Shown piece after piece: positions 23,214 to 34,604 of a DNA stretch of 64,000 nucleotides. The translations under genes and the position numbers were made by a program. Origin of the DNA: Ascarosepion bandense (lineage: Eukaryota; Mollusca; Cephalopoda; Sepiida; Sepiidae). The stretch spans positions 5,077,501-5,141,500 of the forward strand of contig JBBBDQ010000330.1 of NCBI GenBank assembly GCA_037127315.1, read 5' to 3'. Numbering within the stretch: position 1 is the stretch's first letter; each line of letters opens with the position of its first letter. The notes under the pieces were generated by a model. The model searched no databases, was not told the DNA's origin, and worked only from the letters and a program-made list of their open reading frames with translations.

Positions 23214-23803
23214 CATCATAAAATTTCAAACAGAATCATATAGGAGATAAAATAAGTATAGCCAAAAATGATAAAATGCTTTAGCATATATTTCAGAGAA
23301 ATGATTGTATATTTTAAAGAACATATATGTATACAGAAATAAAAAAAAGTTTTGCTTATCTGCTGGTGGCAACATGTTTTATCAGAGAACTGTTGAGAAT
23401 ATCTATAATATCTATGATAAACATATATTAAATATCATATATCTATATATATATCTATGATAAACATGTTTTATCAGAGAACTGTTGAGAATATCTACTT
23501 CCTTTGGTTGTTGAAAAATGAAGAGAGAGAAAATTTTTATTTTTGCTTCTTTTGTCGGTAAAATTCTGTACTCAAATATCATGGAAATATACTATTTTTT
23601 ATTTAACTATTGTTTTATAATCTCACTTTTTCTTTCTTTATTTTTATTTGCCATTCTTATCTGTATTTTAAAGTATTTTTATTGCTTAACTTTAAATTTT
23701 TCTTTTATTATTGATGATTTGGGTTCCAAATTATTATATAGTCTAGTAATAAGGGCTAGAGGTTATTTAGTAATTTAAATATTGCTATCACAATAAACTT
23801 AAT
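23214..23803. other. No recognised gene
   Basis: AT-rich. A short direct repeat gataaacatgttttatcaga/gaactgttgagaatatct occurs near 23375 and 23458. An 86-codon + frame (23518-23778) is Phe/Leu-rich from T-runs and unsupported. Confidence 0.5.
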
Positions 23804-23807
23804 AATG

Positions 23808-24451
23808 TATAGGAGTTATGGGAAATGCTTAATTTCCCCAACACTATATTTTTTAGGCACACAAATGAATGACGAAACTTGCTTTTAGAATAACAACAAA
23901 GAATGGTTTATTACATAGTAAACGTACAAGATTGGTAGTATGTAAGTGTCCATGGTGAAGCTAGCAGCAGATAGTATGTAAGTGTCCAGGGTGAAGCTAG
24001 CAGCAGATAGTATGTAAGTGTCCATGGTGAAGCTAGCAGCAGCGTATGTCAGTGTCCATGGTGAAGCTAGCAGCAGATAGTATGTAAGTGTCCATGGTGA
24101 AGCTAGCAGCAGATAGTATGTAAGTGTCCATGGTGAAGCTAGCAGCAGATAGTATGTAAGTGTCCATGGTGAAACTAGCAGCAGATAGTATGTAAGTGTC
24201 CATGGTGAAGCTAGCAGCAGCGTCTTCCGCGAAAGCATTCCATGGGGAATCAGTGGCAGCGATGTGAGAGAGACGTCCGTTACTGCCGTGGGCTCATGGC
24301 TCTCTGGCTTTCCTCCGTTCTACAAACAGGACTAGGAAAAATAGTTCTAGAGAGGAATCAATGCGCTCCGCCCGTTGATTGGTCAGTGAGTGACCGAATC
24401 TCCCGTCGGGGGCATTGATTCGCTAAAGGAAATAGATCTGTGGCTGCTACA
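23808..24451 (-). repeat. 3' LTR of the young gypsy element
   Basis: On the minus strand it starts TGTAGCAGCCACAGATCTAT and ends CATAACTCCTATA, so its termini are TG...TA rather than the usual TG...CA. Contains an internal minisatellite (23938-24220). Confidence 0.96.
23938..24220. repeat. 36-bp minisatellite inside the 3' LTR (8 units)
   Basis: Eight occurrences of a unit containing gtgtccatggtgaagctagc, seven at 36-bp spacing and one at 33 bp. The unit length is divisible by three, which opens a chance repetitive frame. The same eight-unit pattern, including the short unit and one variant (ccagggtg), is in the 5' LTR. Confidence 0.95.
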
Positions 24452-24464
24452 TCACCCCCTGCTT
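24452..24464 (-). other. Polypurine tract
   Basis: Minus-strand AAGCAGGGGGTGA lies immediately before the 3' LTR, the expected plus-strand primer site. Confidence 0.8.
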
Positions 24465-24593
24465 AGGCGGAAAGCCGACAGAGAAAAAGATAGCGGCCAT
24501 AAAACAAAGAAGGGTACAATTTATATATAAACAGTTTTACAGAGCTTTTTGGGCCAATGTTCTCGTTGACCACTGCGTGTGGTGGTGACATAG

Positions 24594-27507
24594 TTATCTG
24601 TTGACATCGTATTTTTTCCCACGGGTGTAAAGATGTTCATGTATGTACGTAGGGGGAATATGTGGCTCTTGTGTGTTTGTGTTAAGAAAGGCTCTTTTCA
24701 CCCTGTCAATAGATACAGTTTCTTTTTTGCCACTAATGTCAAGAGTGAGAAGTTTGTCAGTGCATGAAAGCACGCGGTAAGGGCCAGTGTAAGGTGGAGT
24801 GAGAGGGGCTTTGACAGCGTCCCTTCTTAGAAAAACGTGAGTCCATGAAGAAATATCTTTTGGGACTGATGATTTGATGGTCTGTTCCCTAGGGTGCATT
24901 GGTGGGAGATTACCAAAATAAGATTGCAGTCTGTTTATATACAAGGCAGGATCTGTTCCTGTTAAATCTATAGGGTTTCAACATCTGACCTGGTAATGAT
25001 AGAGGTACTCCATAGACAAGTTCTGCTGGAGAGTATCCTAGGTCCTCTTTGATAGCTGCACGACAGCCAAGAAGGACAACAGGTACATATTCGCTCCATC
25101 GCTGTTGGTCAGGATAGGCACGTAATGCGGCCTTTAATTGGCAATGAAAGCGTTCTATCATCCCGTTAGAAGCAGGGTGATAGCTCGTAGTTCGAATTCG
25201 ATTGATCCCTAAAATTCTGGAAAGTTCCTGGAATAGGTGAGATTCAAATTGTCTGCCACGGTCAGTGGTAATTGTTGTAGGAACTCCGTAACGCGTTATC
25301 CAGCCTGATATAAGGGCTTGCGCTACGGATTCAGCTGAAATGTCCTTTAGGGGAATAGCTTCGGGCCACCGTGTAAAGCGATCTATACAGGTCAGGAGGT
25401 AAGTAAATCCCTGACTAACCGGCCATGGTCCAACCAGATCAATATGGACATGGCTGAACCGAGCGTCTGGGGTGCTGAATGTTCCGAGGGGTGCACGGAT
25501 ATGTTTGTGCACCTTTGATTTTTGGTAGGATACGCAAGAACGTGTCCAGGCAGTGATATCACGCCTCATGTTTGGCCAGAAAAATTTAGCTGTAATCAGC
25601 TTCACCGTGGCTTTGGGTCCGGGGTGTGCCAATTGGTGTAGTGTGTCAAAAACAACCCTACGATGTGTCATCGGAACAAAAGGTCGAGGTGCGTCTGTTG
25701 AGGTGTCACAGATGATCTGCGTATCTGCAGTAGGCACTGGTAAGTATGCGAACTTGCAAGTTGCAAATTCAGGTGATGATAAATCAAAGGTGTCCAGGCG
25801 TGGTTGGTCAAAGGCCATCTGTCGTAAGTCGATATCTGAAGGTGAGAACAGTGAATTAATGGGAAGGCGAGACAAGGCGTCTGCCGCAGCATTCTGTTCA
25901 CCAGAGATATGTCGGATATCGTTTGTAAATTGCGAAACAAAATCCAAGTGGCGAGTTTCGCGAGGAGAATATCTGTCCGGCTTTGAGCGCAGAGCGAAAG
26001 TAAGCGGACGGTGATCGGTGTAGATCACAAATTGTCGGCCCTCTAGTGAATGCTGAAAGTGTTTCACTGCGAGGTACATTGCCAGGAGTTCACGGCCAAA
26101 CGTGCTGTAACGTTGTTCTGCCGGTTTCAGCTGTCTCGAAAAATAAGCGAGAGGTTGTAGCTGTTGTTGCTGTTGCTGTTGCAAAACTGCACCTACAGCT
26201 GTGCCCGATGCATCAACGACCAATGAAAACTGGGAGTCGGGTACAGGATGTGCAAGTAGCGATGTTGTCGCTAATTTCTTCTTCACTTCGTTAAAGGCTT
26301 TTAGCTGTATGTCATTCAACAAAATCTGCTCATTTTTCTTTTTCCTGTTACGTAACATGTCAGACAGAGGAGACAGGAGATCCGCACAGTGTGGGATGAA
26401 ACGTCTGTAATAGTTAAGCAGACCGAGAAAGTGTCTCAGTTGGCGAAGTGAAGTGGGTGGTTGAAGGTCTTGTAGAGCCTTCACTTTTTCAGGTAAGGGA
26501 GATATCCCTTCGGGGCTTATCATGTGTCCCAAGAAAGTTAGCAAACCAAAAGGCATAGTTAAAAATTCAAACGCTCCAAATGGAGTAGTTACTGCAGTTT
26601 TTGGTATGTCGTCTGGGTTCACTGGTATCTGATGGTAAGCCTTAACGAGGTCTAGTTTGGAGAAGGTCTTACAACCATGCAGGGATGAAGCGAAGTCTTG
26701 TATATGTGGGATTGGGTAACGATCAGGTACCGTAATGGCATTTAGTCGTCGATAGTCCCCAGTCGGACGCCAATCTCCAGAACGCTTTGGAACCATATGC
26801 AAAGGGGAAGCCCATGAACTGGACGAGGGGCGTATAATTCCCAGCTGCAGCATATGGTTAAATTCTGCCTTCGCCGCCTTTAGTTTATCAGCAGGGAGGC
26901 GGCGAGGGCGTGAGAACACCGGAGCGCCTGTGGTCTCGATGTGGTGTTTTGTAGAGTGAGTTGATTTGCTCACAACGAAATTTAAGTTAGTTAACTCTGG
27001 GTAAGAGCGTAGTAATGTTTGGTATGGGTCGTCAGTGGCGGCAATGAAAAATACCGGGCTGATAGGTGAGATATTTGCCTTAAAACCCATGACGGAAAGT
27101 TCCGTATTGCCGTCAATAAGTCGTCGCTTGCGCATATCCACTAAAAGGTTGAAGTGGTGCAGAAAGTCCGAGCCTAGAATGGGGTATGGTAAATCAGCTA
27201 CAGTAAAAATCCATGTAAAGTCTCTCCGTAATTCCAAGTCCAGAGAACGAGAAATTTGACCGTACGTGGGAATAGGGGAGTGATTTACCGCTTGCAGTGT
27301 GATGGGCGACAATGGCGGCTTCTCAGTGAGGAGTTTCAGTGGCCAGATACTGCAAGCTGCTCCTGTGTCAACCAAACAATGTGCTTGGGACCTGGAGTCA
27401 GTGATAAAATAGGCACGGTTGTTACATAAATCTTGTGGAGAGTGTGCCGTGCTCAGCTCTCCAGATTTAAGTTTCCCTGGTTTGAAAAGGAGCAGGGCAT
27501 TTTGCAC
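24594..27507 (-). pseudogene. Gypsy Pol: protease, RT (catalytic block deleted), RNase H, integrase
   Basis: An 865-codon frame from 27507, continuing after a frameshift (near 24970) as a frame from about 24944 to 24594. Domains: aspartic protease with DTGA at about 47-50; RT fingers and first Asp in [15 protein letters not shown] (about 281-295); MPFGL at 317-321 joined directly to LTFLGHM, so the segment with the Y-x-D-D box is missing; RNase H Asp 431, Glu 472, Asp 497; a 7-Gln run at about 442-448; integrase HHCC finger with the last motif reading CVSY (final Cys replaced); DDE at about Asp689, Asp748, Glu784 (35-residue spacing). The shifted C-terminal part carries a PYTGPYRVL GPY/F module. 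It overlaps gag by 55 bp in the -1 frame, suggesting programmed frameshifting in the parent element. Confidence 0.94.
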
Positions 27508-28238
27508 CTCCGAGCCTTAGCGCCAAAACAACTGTGATAGTAGCATAGTCCTGGCTTGCTTGAATGGCGGCGGTGGTGTGGGGATGGCGAACGACTTTTA
27601 TGTCCACGTCTAGGCGGTTGTGAATTGATTACAGTTAATTTACCTACTTCATTGGTAAGCTGCACTAAAGCTTTGAGTATCACCACTTGTGTGGCACCTT
27701 CGCTTGTTTTCCCCGCAGCAGAGAGGGTAGAGACTTCAGCCTTTGGCTGAAGAATGGACGCGGTAATAGGCCCCTTGGTGAATTCCATCACTTTATCTGC
27801 AGAGGACGCTATTACGTCTACAGAGCTTTTCTCTACCATGGGTGCCAGAATTGCCTTTACTTGAGGGGGCAATCTTAAGAAGAAAAGTTGCTTTATAATG
27901 GCACAATCAGCAGGGACATCTGCCAGCTCTCTCATTCTGCGGAGCAATTCGCTTGGCATGCGGTCTCCCAACAGCTCGTCATTAATTAAAGTTTGGAACC
28001 GCTTTTCCGCTGATAGCGACGTCCGGAGCAGAACTTCCCGCTTAATACTGTCTTAAGTAGCATTAAGGGGGGTGTTAGTTATCAAATCTTTGACAACTGG
28101 TGTCAATGACGCGGGAAATGCACTAAATAAAATAGGCAATTGCCGCTCCTCCACGACGTTGTTCGCTATAAAATATGACTCGAGTTGGGCAAACCAAACT
28201 CGAACGTCGCCAGCGAAAGCAGGTAAAGTAGTCGCCAT
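27453..28238 (-). pseudogene. Gypsy Gag with one in-frame stop
   Basis: Starts MATTLPAFAGDVRVWFAQLE about 700 bp after the PBS (ATAAGAAAATGG context), matching the short N-terminus typical of invertebrate gypsy Gag. A TAA codon at 28053-28055 interrupts the frame at codon 62. The same frame then continues (LLGDRMPSELLRRMRELADV) to a Cys/His cluster [18 protein letters not shown] that resembles the degenerate zinc knuckle of this clade, then a stop at 27453. Gag would package element RNA. With the stop, full-length Gag requires readthrough or supply in trans. Confidence 0.9.
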
Positions 28239-28942
28239 TTTCTTATTAATATATAGCGTGACGACAGACCACCAAAAAGAAAAATATCAAAGAAACACGT
28301 CTCAATGAGAAAGAAACGAGAGGGAAAACATTTCAAAAGACACAAGAAAATAGTGATATTCGTGTTAAACGAGAGAAAGGTGCTGCTTTAAGGTTCCTTA
28401 GTAAGGGAGATAACTGTCAGTTTCAAGGCCTGTCTTAAAAACAAAAGTTGGAATTAAAGATGGCGTCGTCCAATCACCATTTAGGCGGGAAAGTTAAATG
28501 TTAAGGAAGGAGGCGCTCTTTTAGCTTTAACTTTCGAAAAAATAAAATGTAAAGGTGTATTACTCACTTTTTTTTTTTTTTTTTGTTATTGCAATCAAAA
28601 TATTTTTTTTTCTTTGTACCACGTGGTCAGTTGAAAAGAGCAGAGTAGTAAGTTTCTTTTTTTTTTTTTAAAAAAAAAAACTTTCTTTGAACAAAATGTA
28701 ATGTTCGTTATGCTTGCTTTTGTTGGTGTTTTTCTTGTGTACGGGCTGAAAAGAAGATACTTCCTCGTCGGAAAGTTTTTGGGTTTTTTTTTTTTGTGAA
28801 GGCACGTGTTCAAAAAATGTTATTTGAGTAAAGGGAGCTTTTTCTCTCTCTCTCCTTTTAACTTTGCTTGTACTGTTGTCCGAAAGTGGAGGCCGAGTTT
28901 CGTGTTGTTATTTTTTTTAAAATTTGTTTCGCAATCCTAAGG
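28239..28942 (-). other. 5' leader of the young gypsy element
   Basis: About 700 bp between PBS and Gag start with no conserved coding frame. Contains several A/T homopolymers (for example 28569-28584, 28657-28680). Confidence 0.7.
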
Positions 28943-28960
28943 TGCCATTCGGGGTCACCA
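28943..28960 (-). other. Primer binding site
   Basis: Minus-strand TGGTGACCCCGAATGGCA, four bases after the 5' LTR end. It complements a tRNA 3' end of the form ...TCGGGGTCACCA. I do not name the tRNA without a search. Confidence 0.85.
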
Positions 28961-28964
28961 TTTT

Positions 28965-29608
28965 TATAGGAGTTATGGGAAATGCTTAATTTCCCCAACA
29001 CTATATTTTTTAGGCACACAAATGAATGACGAAACTTGCTTTTAGAATAACAACAAAGAATGGTTTATTACATAGTAAACGTACAAGATTGGTAGTATGT
29101 AAGTGTCCATGGTGAAGCTAGCAGCAGATAGTATGTAAGTGTCCAGGGTGAAGCTAGCAGCAGATAGTATGTAAGTGTCCATGGTGAAGCTAGCAGCAGC
29201 GTATGTCAGTGTCCATGGTGAAGCTAGCAGCAGATAGTATGTAAGTGTCCATGGTGAAGCTAGCAGCAGATAGTATGTAAGTGTCCATGGTGAAGCTAGC
29301 AGCAGATAGTATGTAAGTGTCCATGGTGAAACTAGCAGCAGATAGTATGTAAGTGTCCATGGTGAAGCTAGCAGCAGCGTCTTCCGCGAAAGCATTCCAT
29401 GGGGAATCAGTGGCAGCGATGTGAGAGAGACGTCCGTTACTGCCGTGGGCTCATGGCTCTCTGGCTTTCCTCCGTTCTACAAACAGGACTAGGAAAAATA
29501 GTTCTAGAGAGGAATCAATGTGCTCCGCCCGTTGATTGGTCAGTGAGTGACCGAATCTCCCGTCGGGGGCATTGATTCGCTAAAGGAAATAGATCTGTGG
29601 CTGCTACA
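28965..29608 (-). repeat. 5' LTR of the young gypsy element
   Basis: 644 bp, the same as 23808-24451 with an offset of 5157. One difference seen (29521 T versus 24364 C). Carries the same eight-unit minisatellite at 29095-29377. Confidence 0.96.
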
Positions 29609-29928
29609 AATGCATGTTTTGCATTAAATTGAGCTTTATTATTGTTACTATTAATTTAACTTCAAAGTTTGTTGTTTTGTTCATTTTTTTCTTGAATATC
29701 ACAGTATAAAAAAAAACTGAATTTATCTACATTATTGTGCCGTCTTATATTCTGCTAACCAGAATTTTGCTTTAAGATCCTTTCAAAGGTTGAATAGATA
29801 AAAATTTGGCCTTGTAAAAATATTTAACTTTTCCACAAACAAAAGAAGAAAACTGACAAAGTGTAAATCGCAAATTTTGTTATTCCTAAAATACTTGTAA
29901 TAAATTTCAAAAATTGTTTTTTTTAGTC

Positions 29929-30862
29929 CAGTTTCTTTTTATGAAAATAGTTTTCATATGACAGGAAAGAGACTAGACACAGGAATATTTCTTAATAACT
30001 TCATATTGAACTGTTATATCCACGTACTACTCATATTATTACATGGACTGTTTAGACTATGACTGGCAACATGATACATTGTCCTTTTATTTATACATAA
30101 TGCATGGATTTAATAAAGACAAAAAATTGACATGAATATTTAACAGAAGAATTCTTGGCTCAATTCTCAAGTGTGCCACCTGAAGTGTATAAAATTTCCA
30201 ATAACTTAATAACCATACATGCTTAAAAGCTGAAAGTTTGAAAATTAATAATTTGATATGCATTTTAAATACTGGGCATGCTTTATCTTCCACTATCAAT
30301 TATAAGTTAATAATTTTCAATAAAAAGACGTTTTTATTTTGTTTGAAACAACTAATTATAAATTCTGCAAAGTTTTTTAGTTCAGTTTCTTCTTATGAAA
30401 GCAGTTTTCATTTGACAGGAAATAGATAAGACACAGGAAAATGTTTTAATGACTGACTTGGACTGTAACATATGGTTGCTACTCAGACTATCGCATGAAC
30501 TCTCACTTGGATTTTGACTACATTATATAATGTCCTTTTATTTATACCTCATGCATGGACATTATAGTAGACACAAAATCCAACAGAAAAATTTGACTCC
30601 ATTTGAAAGTGTGTTACTTGAAGAGTATAGTTTTTTTTACTAAATTAATAACTATAAATTCTTAAAAGCTTAAACTTTGCATATTAATAACTTGATCTGC
30701 ATTTTAAATGCAGTGTATGGTTTATCTTTATCAGTTTTCAATAAAAAGACGTTTTCATTTTGTTTGAAACTGATTAATTTAAAAAATTTTTTTATCCCAG
30801 TTTCTTCTTATGAAAGCAGTTTTCATATGACAAGAAATAGAATAGACACAGAAAAATTATAT
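29929..30862 (+). repeat. Long-period tandem repeat (~415-454 bp, two copies plus a partial)
   Basis: Anchors cagtttcttyttatgaaarc and agttttcatatgacaggaaa recur near 29929, 30383 and 30798. Between them gtccttttatttatac, atgcatgga and aataaaaagacgtttt also recur in order. Copies differ by many substitutions and indels, so the duplication is old. Confidence 0.8.
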
Positions 30863-31203
30863 ATATATATATATCAAGTGCTTTGAGCGCTTTTTGGTTT
30901 AGGTTACTCGTCTTGTTTTTTTTTGGGGGGGGTGCGTACTTTGACTGATGTTCAAGTGTTTATCTCGTTCTTTTTTTATCACCATTTTTTCCTTCTGCAT
31001 ATGTGCTCAGAGGGTTTTTTGAAATGAGTATAATAACAAGTTTACATTTATATATATATATATGAAGATGAGAAATAACATTAAATATAACTGAGGTAAC
31101 AGCAAAGTTGACACAGTAGAAATTAACAAATTCAACAGATGAAAAACTGTTCAAAGTTATAGAAGTTCATATTGAAGCACATGAAGGCTACAAGAGTCCA
31201 TAT

Positions 31204-31510
31204 TCAGTTAGTTAAGTGCCATACATTATACACATTTGGGCAATGATGTCTTGAAAGACACATGATGGACAAAGCAGAAAATTTTTCCCCAGTAGGTTGC
31301 CATTACTTTCTGTGGCAGACTGGTAGCCAAACTAAGGTTATACACAATCTGTCTTGCTATTTAACTAATAGCTGGAGGGAGACGAGACGGGTTAATACTT
31401 TTCCCAAGGGTATTTGCACATAAGTGAATGTAACAAATTCAACTGGAATTCAAACTCAGTTCTTCAATTTCACATTCCAAGTCAATATCCACCTCACCAC
31501 AATACACATC
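31204..31510 (-). mobile_element. SINE family A, near full length, diverged
   Basis: On the minus strand it starts GTGTATTGTGGTGAGGTGGA (box-A-like), then AGTTTGAATTCCAGTTGAA (box B), the core CCCTTGGGAAAAGTATTAAC, and ends in ATGGCACTTAACTAACTG. Confidence 0.85.
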
Positions 31511-32080
31511 CTGTGTTTGACATATATGTGATTGATCTGTAAAGAATTTTCATGAGCTTCATGTGTCTAGATTTTTTCTTGTAAAACAAAAAACTGCTTA
31601 TTGTTCTTTTGACTTATTATTCATTATCTTTTTTCTTGAAAATCCAAAATGACTAATTTTTCTTTTTCGGAACTGTTATTGATGGCTTTGTAGTGATAGT
31701 AACAAATAAATCGCTAAATAATCTCTAACACTTAGTATTAGACTATGTAGGATTATAGAACCAAAATAATCAATTATTAAAGAAATATTAAAAATTAAGT
31801 AATAAAATTACTTTAAAATGTAGATAAGAATAATAATTAACAACAACAAAAGAAACAGATAATAAAAAAATAGTTAAATAAATATTGAAAACTTCCATAA
31901 TGCTTCAGAACAGGTGTTTTTGCTGCTAATTGAAACAAAAATCAAATTTTCTCTTTCTTCAATTTAATGTCTAAACAAAGCAGATGTATCGGGACAGCAC
32001 TCTGACACGTCATGTGGCTACTAACAGGTAAGTACAAATTTGTTATCTCAGTATATATATATATATATATATATAGTAAT
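31511..32080. other. No recognised gene
   Basis: AT-rich; ends in a (TA)n run at 32051-32075. Confidence 0.55.
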
Positions 32081-32081
32081 T

Positions 32082-32195
32082 TTGTTATTACAATGGTTTA
32101 TAAAATCATGATATCACTACACAAAAATTTTCATGTTTCATAACAATACTGTTCTTCTTCAGGTGATATTTTAAAATAAATGGTGAAAATGATTT
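32082..32195 (-). repeat. Half copy of the 42-bp-TIR element
   Basis: ttacaatggtttataaaatc, atatcactacacaaaaattt and cttcaggtgatattttaaa align in order with the reverse complement of 6945-6830. One TIR only. Confidence 0.6.
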
Positions 32196-32734
32196 ATTTA
32201 GAAGATACAAACTCTAACTGTTTAATATTAATTTTCTTGTTAAAAATATGGCATCGTCTTCATTAGCAAAAGTTTAAGGCAAAAGAGAACTCAATATTTA
32301 AAATGGTGAAGGCAAAATGAAGGTGTGGAGAATCATAATCATCTTATGCTAAAAAAATACAGTACACTTCTACCTTGGTATTATGGACCCCACTTTGACA
32401 GATATCCAAAGCAATAGATTAAACCTGGAGCAGCCGACACAGTTTGTAAGTCCCACATGCTACGGATAGAGTTGTGTCAAAACTGAATACAAGCCATTGC
32501 TTCATGAGCTGACAACTAGTTGGCGGGCCATCACTTTGTTTATATCAGTGTAGCTTATTGCTTTGTGGATTTCCCCTTTTTTATATGCCAGTGTGTCTAA
32601 GTGGTTTTATATTTATCATTTTCTATAACCACATTTTCTGTAGGAAGAATAGAAAAACAGAAAAGGGTGAATTTAACAGTAGCACAAATTAGTGTATAGG
32701 TACAGTGTACAGATATTTATAGTGTCATATTGGA

Positions 32735-32886
32735 TAGTGTGCTTGATTAATTATTGCCCTTTCCATTTGTGAATAGTGCCCTTATTTATTCCTACTTCAG
32801 TGGATAATCATTGCTCCTAACCTTTGTGAGTGGTACACTAATTTGCTTCTACTCCAGTGGATAACCATTACCCATCCATTTGTGAG
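32735..32886 (+). repeat. ~60-bp minisatellite, left part
   Basis: Units of the form ccagtggataaccattrcc(c)...tttgtgagtggtac...aatttgcttctact. Continues at 33609-33745 beyond an inserted sequence. Confidence 0.75.
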
Positions 32887-33608
32887 TGTTATGAGGATGT
32901 ATTTATACATAAAAAATATTAATAAAGTCCACAAAAAAGGTTAGAACCTATAGTAAGAGATTCTACTGAGTCCTACTTGTTATTACAAAAAAGTTTTAAT
33001 TCATGAAGTAGTTGTAAAAATAGGGAAATTAGAAATAGAACGTTTGGAAGATCCTAGAATATTACAGAAAAATCTAGAGAATTCAAGATGATTTGAGAGA
33101 TATGCAAATTAGGTGTTAGCCTCTATAAAAATAGGTTTTGGGAAGAGAGTATTTAGTTGTTAAAAGGATTTGCTGACATTATCAACTCCAGCTTTGATTC
33201 AAGGATTTATATCCAGCCGAAAAAATCTCTACAAAAAGTTGCTGACCAACTAAAACCTGAAAGAGAACCTCATAGAACTAAATGGGTAAATAGAATTTTT
33301 TGACTCTTTAATTGAACAAACAAAAAATTATTCTTTATAGACACATTTGAGGATTTCCAAAAATAGTACTTCGAATACTTGCTAGCCTAACGTGAAAAAA
33401 AATAATTTACCCACTCCTTACCTCTCCCTTCGTAACACTTCGCTTGTCAGTAGTAAACTCTATGTTTTCTATTTGAATGCAACAAAATTGTATATTTGTA
33501 AATATTTTTATTTTGTGTTTTTGTAAATTAAATATTTGTGATTTAGCTCTGTGTTTTGGTCAATCATTTTTTTCTTTTGGTACAACTTATAAGTTATAAC
33601 ACATAACA
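32887..33608 (+). mobile_element. Candidate solo LTR interrupting a minisatellite
   Basis: Begins TGTTATGAGG and ends ACACATAACA: 7-bp terminal inverted repeats TGTTATG/CATAACA as in LTRs. Contains a TATA-like cctctataaaaatagg at 33120 and no coding sequence. The minisatellite continues on both sides. I could not find a convincing target-site duplication, so boundaries and class are tentative. Confidence 0.45.
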
Positions 33609-33745
33609 TGGGCAATACCATAACTTGCTCTTACTTCAGTGTAAAATCATTGCCCCTACCCTTTATGATCAGTACCCTAACTTGCTCCCACTCCAGTGGC
33701 TAAACACTTCCTCTGCCATTTGTGAGCAGCACCTTTAGTGAGCAA
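33609..33745 (+). repeat. ~60-bp minisatellite, right part
   Basis: Same unit as 32735-32886 (ttgctcccactccagtggct, atttgtgagcagcac). Confidence 0.75.
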
Positions 33746-33794
33746 TTGTGTGAACAGGAGACAAAAGACAACTTTGCAAAACCAGTCTTTTTAT

Positions 33795-34600
33795 TTACAT
33801 TGTTCACACTGTTGTACTCATCTTTGTTGCCATATTACATTTTGGTCGTTGTTGTGGTGATACCGACCGAGCAAAAGTGAGGGACCGGATGTTTGCTCTA
33901 TACCGACCAGAAGGCAAATGACCAAAAATCGTCATTGCGCATCCAAGTTCACGCAGATGTTCTGGTTGAAAAATAAAAATTAATCAAATATCAAAATTTC
34001 ATTTCACGAGCCTAAGCAAATTTTATTTACCAGCCAATGGGTAGCCCAGAATCAAATACAAGTGTGAAATTCAAAACCAGCTGTTTTGATCCAAAAAGCA
34101 GATATAAAAAGCAGATACAGACAAGACCCCAGCAGACAGAAGTGAAAACGAGAGGAGAAGAGTGTAATTAATATTCCCTTGACCTTACTACCTGGCCTCT
34201 TTCCTTCTCCCTGTTTCAAAAGTACTTACTGACCTAAGGAGCAACTATTTCAAAGACATTCCTCACATACCTCCACTCCCCACATTCCTAAGCCTTTTAT
34301 CTCTTTCAGCTCATTATTTGCCATGAACATTCTAACCTCCATTGGACCTTTATTTCTTGATTTTATAATCATTTTATAACTTATAGTGGGCTATCTACCA
34401 CAAGGCCAAATTCAGTTAACCTGCAATGGTATACAATTACCCTTCACTACAATGGGAAAATAATAGATAAGCAACTCACTATATTGTATGCTCTGGTCTT
34501 CTTCAGGTGATTGTGAATATGGCAACAAATATGAGGACACAGTTGAAACAATGTAAACAGTGTAAATAATTACAATACCTCATCTCAGAAATATAAACAA
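33795..34600. mobile_element. Foldback element interrupted by a solo LTR
   Basis: The left arm 33795-33848 (atttacattgttcacactgt...catctttgttgccatatta) is an imperfect reverse complement of 34510-34585 (aatatggcaacaaatatgag...aatgtaaacagtgtaaataa). The right side also carries cttcttcaggtgat as in 20195-20505. The LTR at 33853-34483 sits in the loop. Confidence 0.65.
33853..34483 (+). mobile_element. Solo LTR (family TGTGGT...CTATA), copy 2
   Basis: Starts TGTGGTGATACCGACCGAGC and ends CAACTCACTATA. The 4-bp duplication TTGT (33849-33852 and 34484-34487) is exact. A TATA box candidate (agatataaaaagcag) is at 34101-34115. 631 bp. Confidence 0.85.
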
Positions 34601-34604
34601 ATAT

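Larger units (their letters stand above)
23808..29608 (-). mobile_element. Young full-length Ty3/gypsy element with 4-bp TSD
   Basis: A 5801-bp element on the minus strand: 5' LTR 29608-28965, PBS, gag, pol, PPT, 3' LTR 24451-23808. The flanking 4-bp duplication AATG (23804-23807 and 29609-29612) is exact. The LTRs are equal in length (644 bp) and, by reading, differ at one base (24364 C, 29521 T). The internal region is visibly richer in GC than the surrounding DNA. Despite its youth, gag has an in-frame stop and pol has an RT deletion and a 3' frameshift, so this copy is not autonomous. Confidence 0.96.

Noticed and set aside
23885..24238. 117-codon repetitive ORF (and its twin at 29042-29395)
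   Set aside because: Produced by the 36-bp LTR minisatellite; the unit is divisible by three, so an open frame is automatic.
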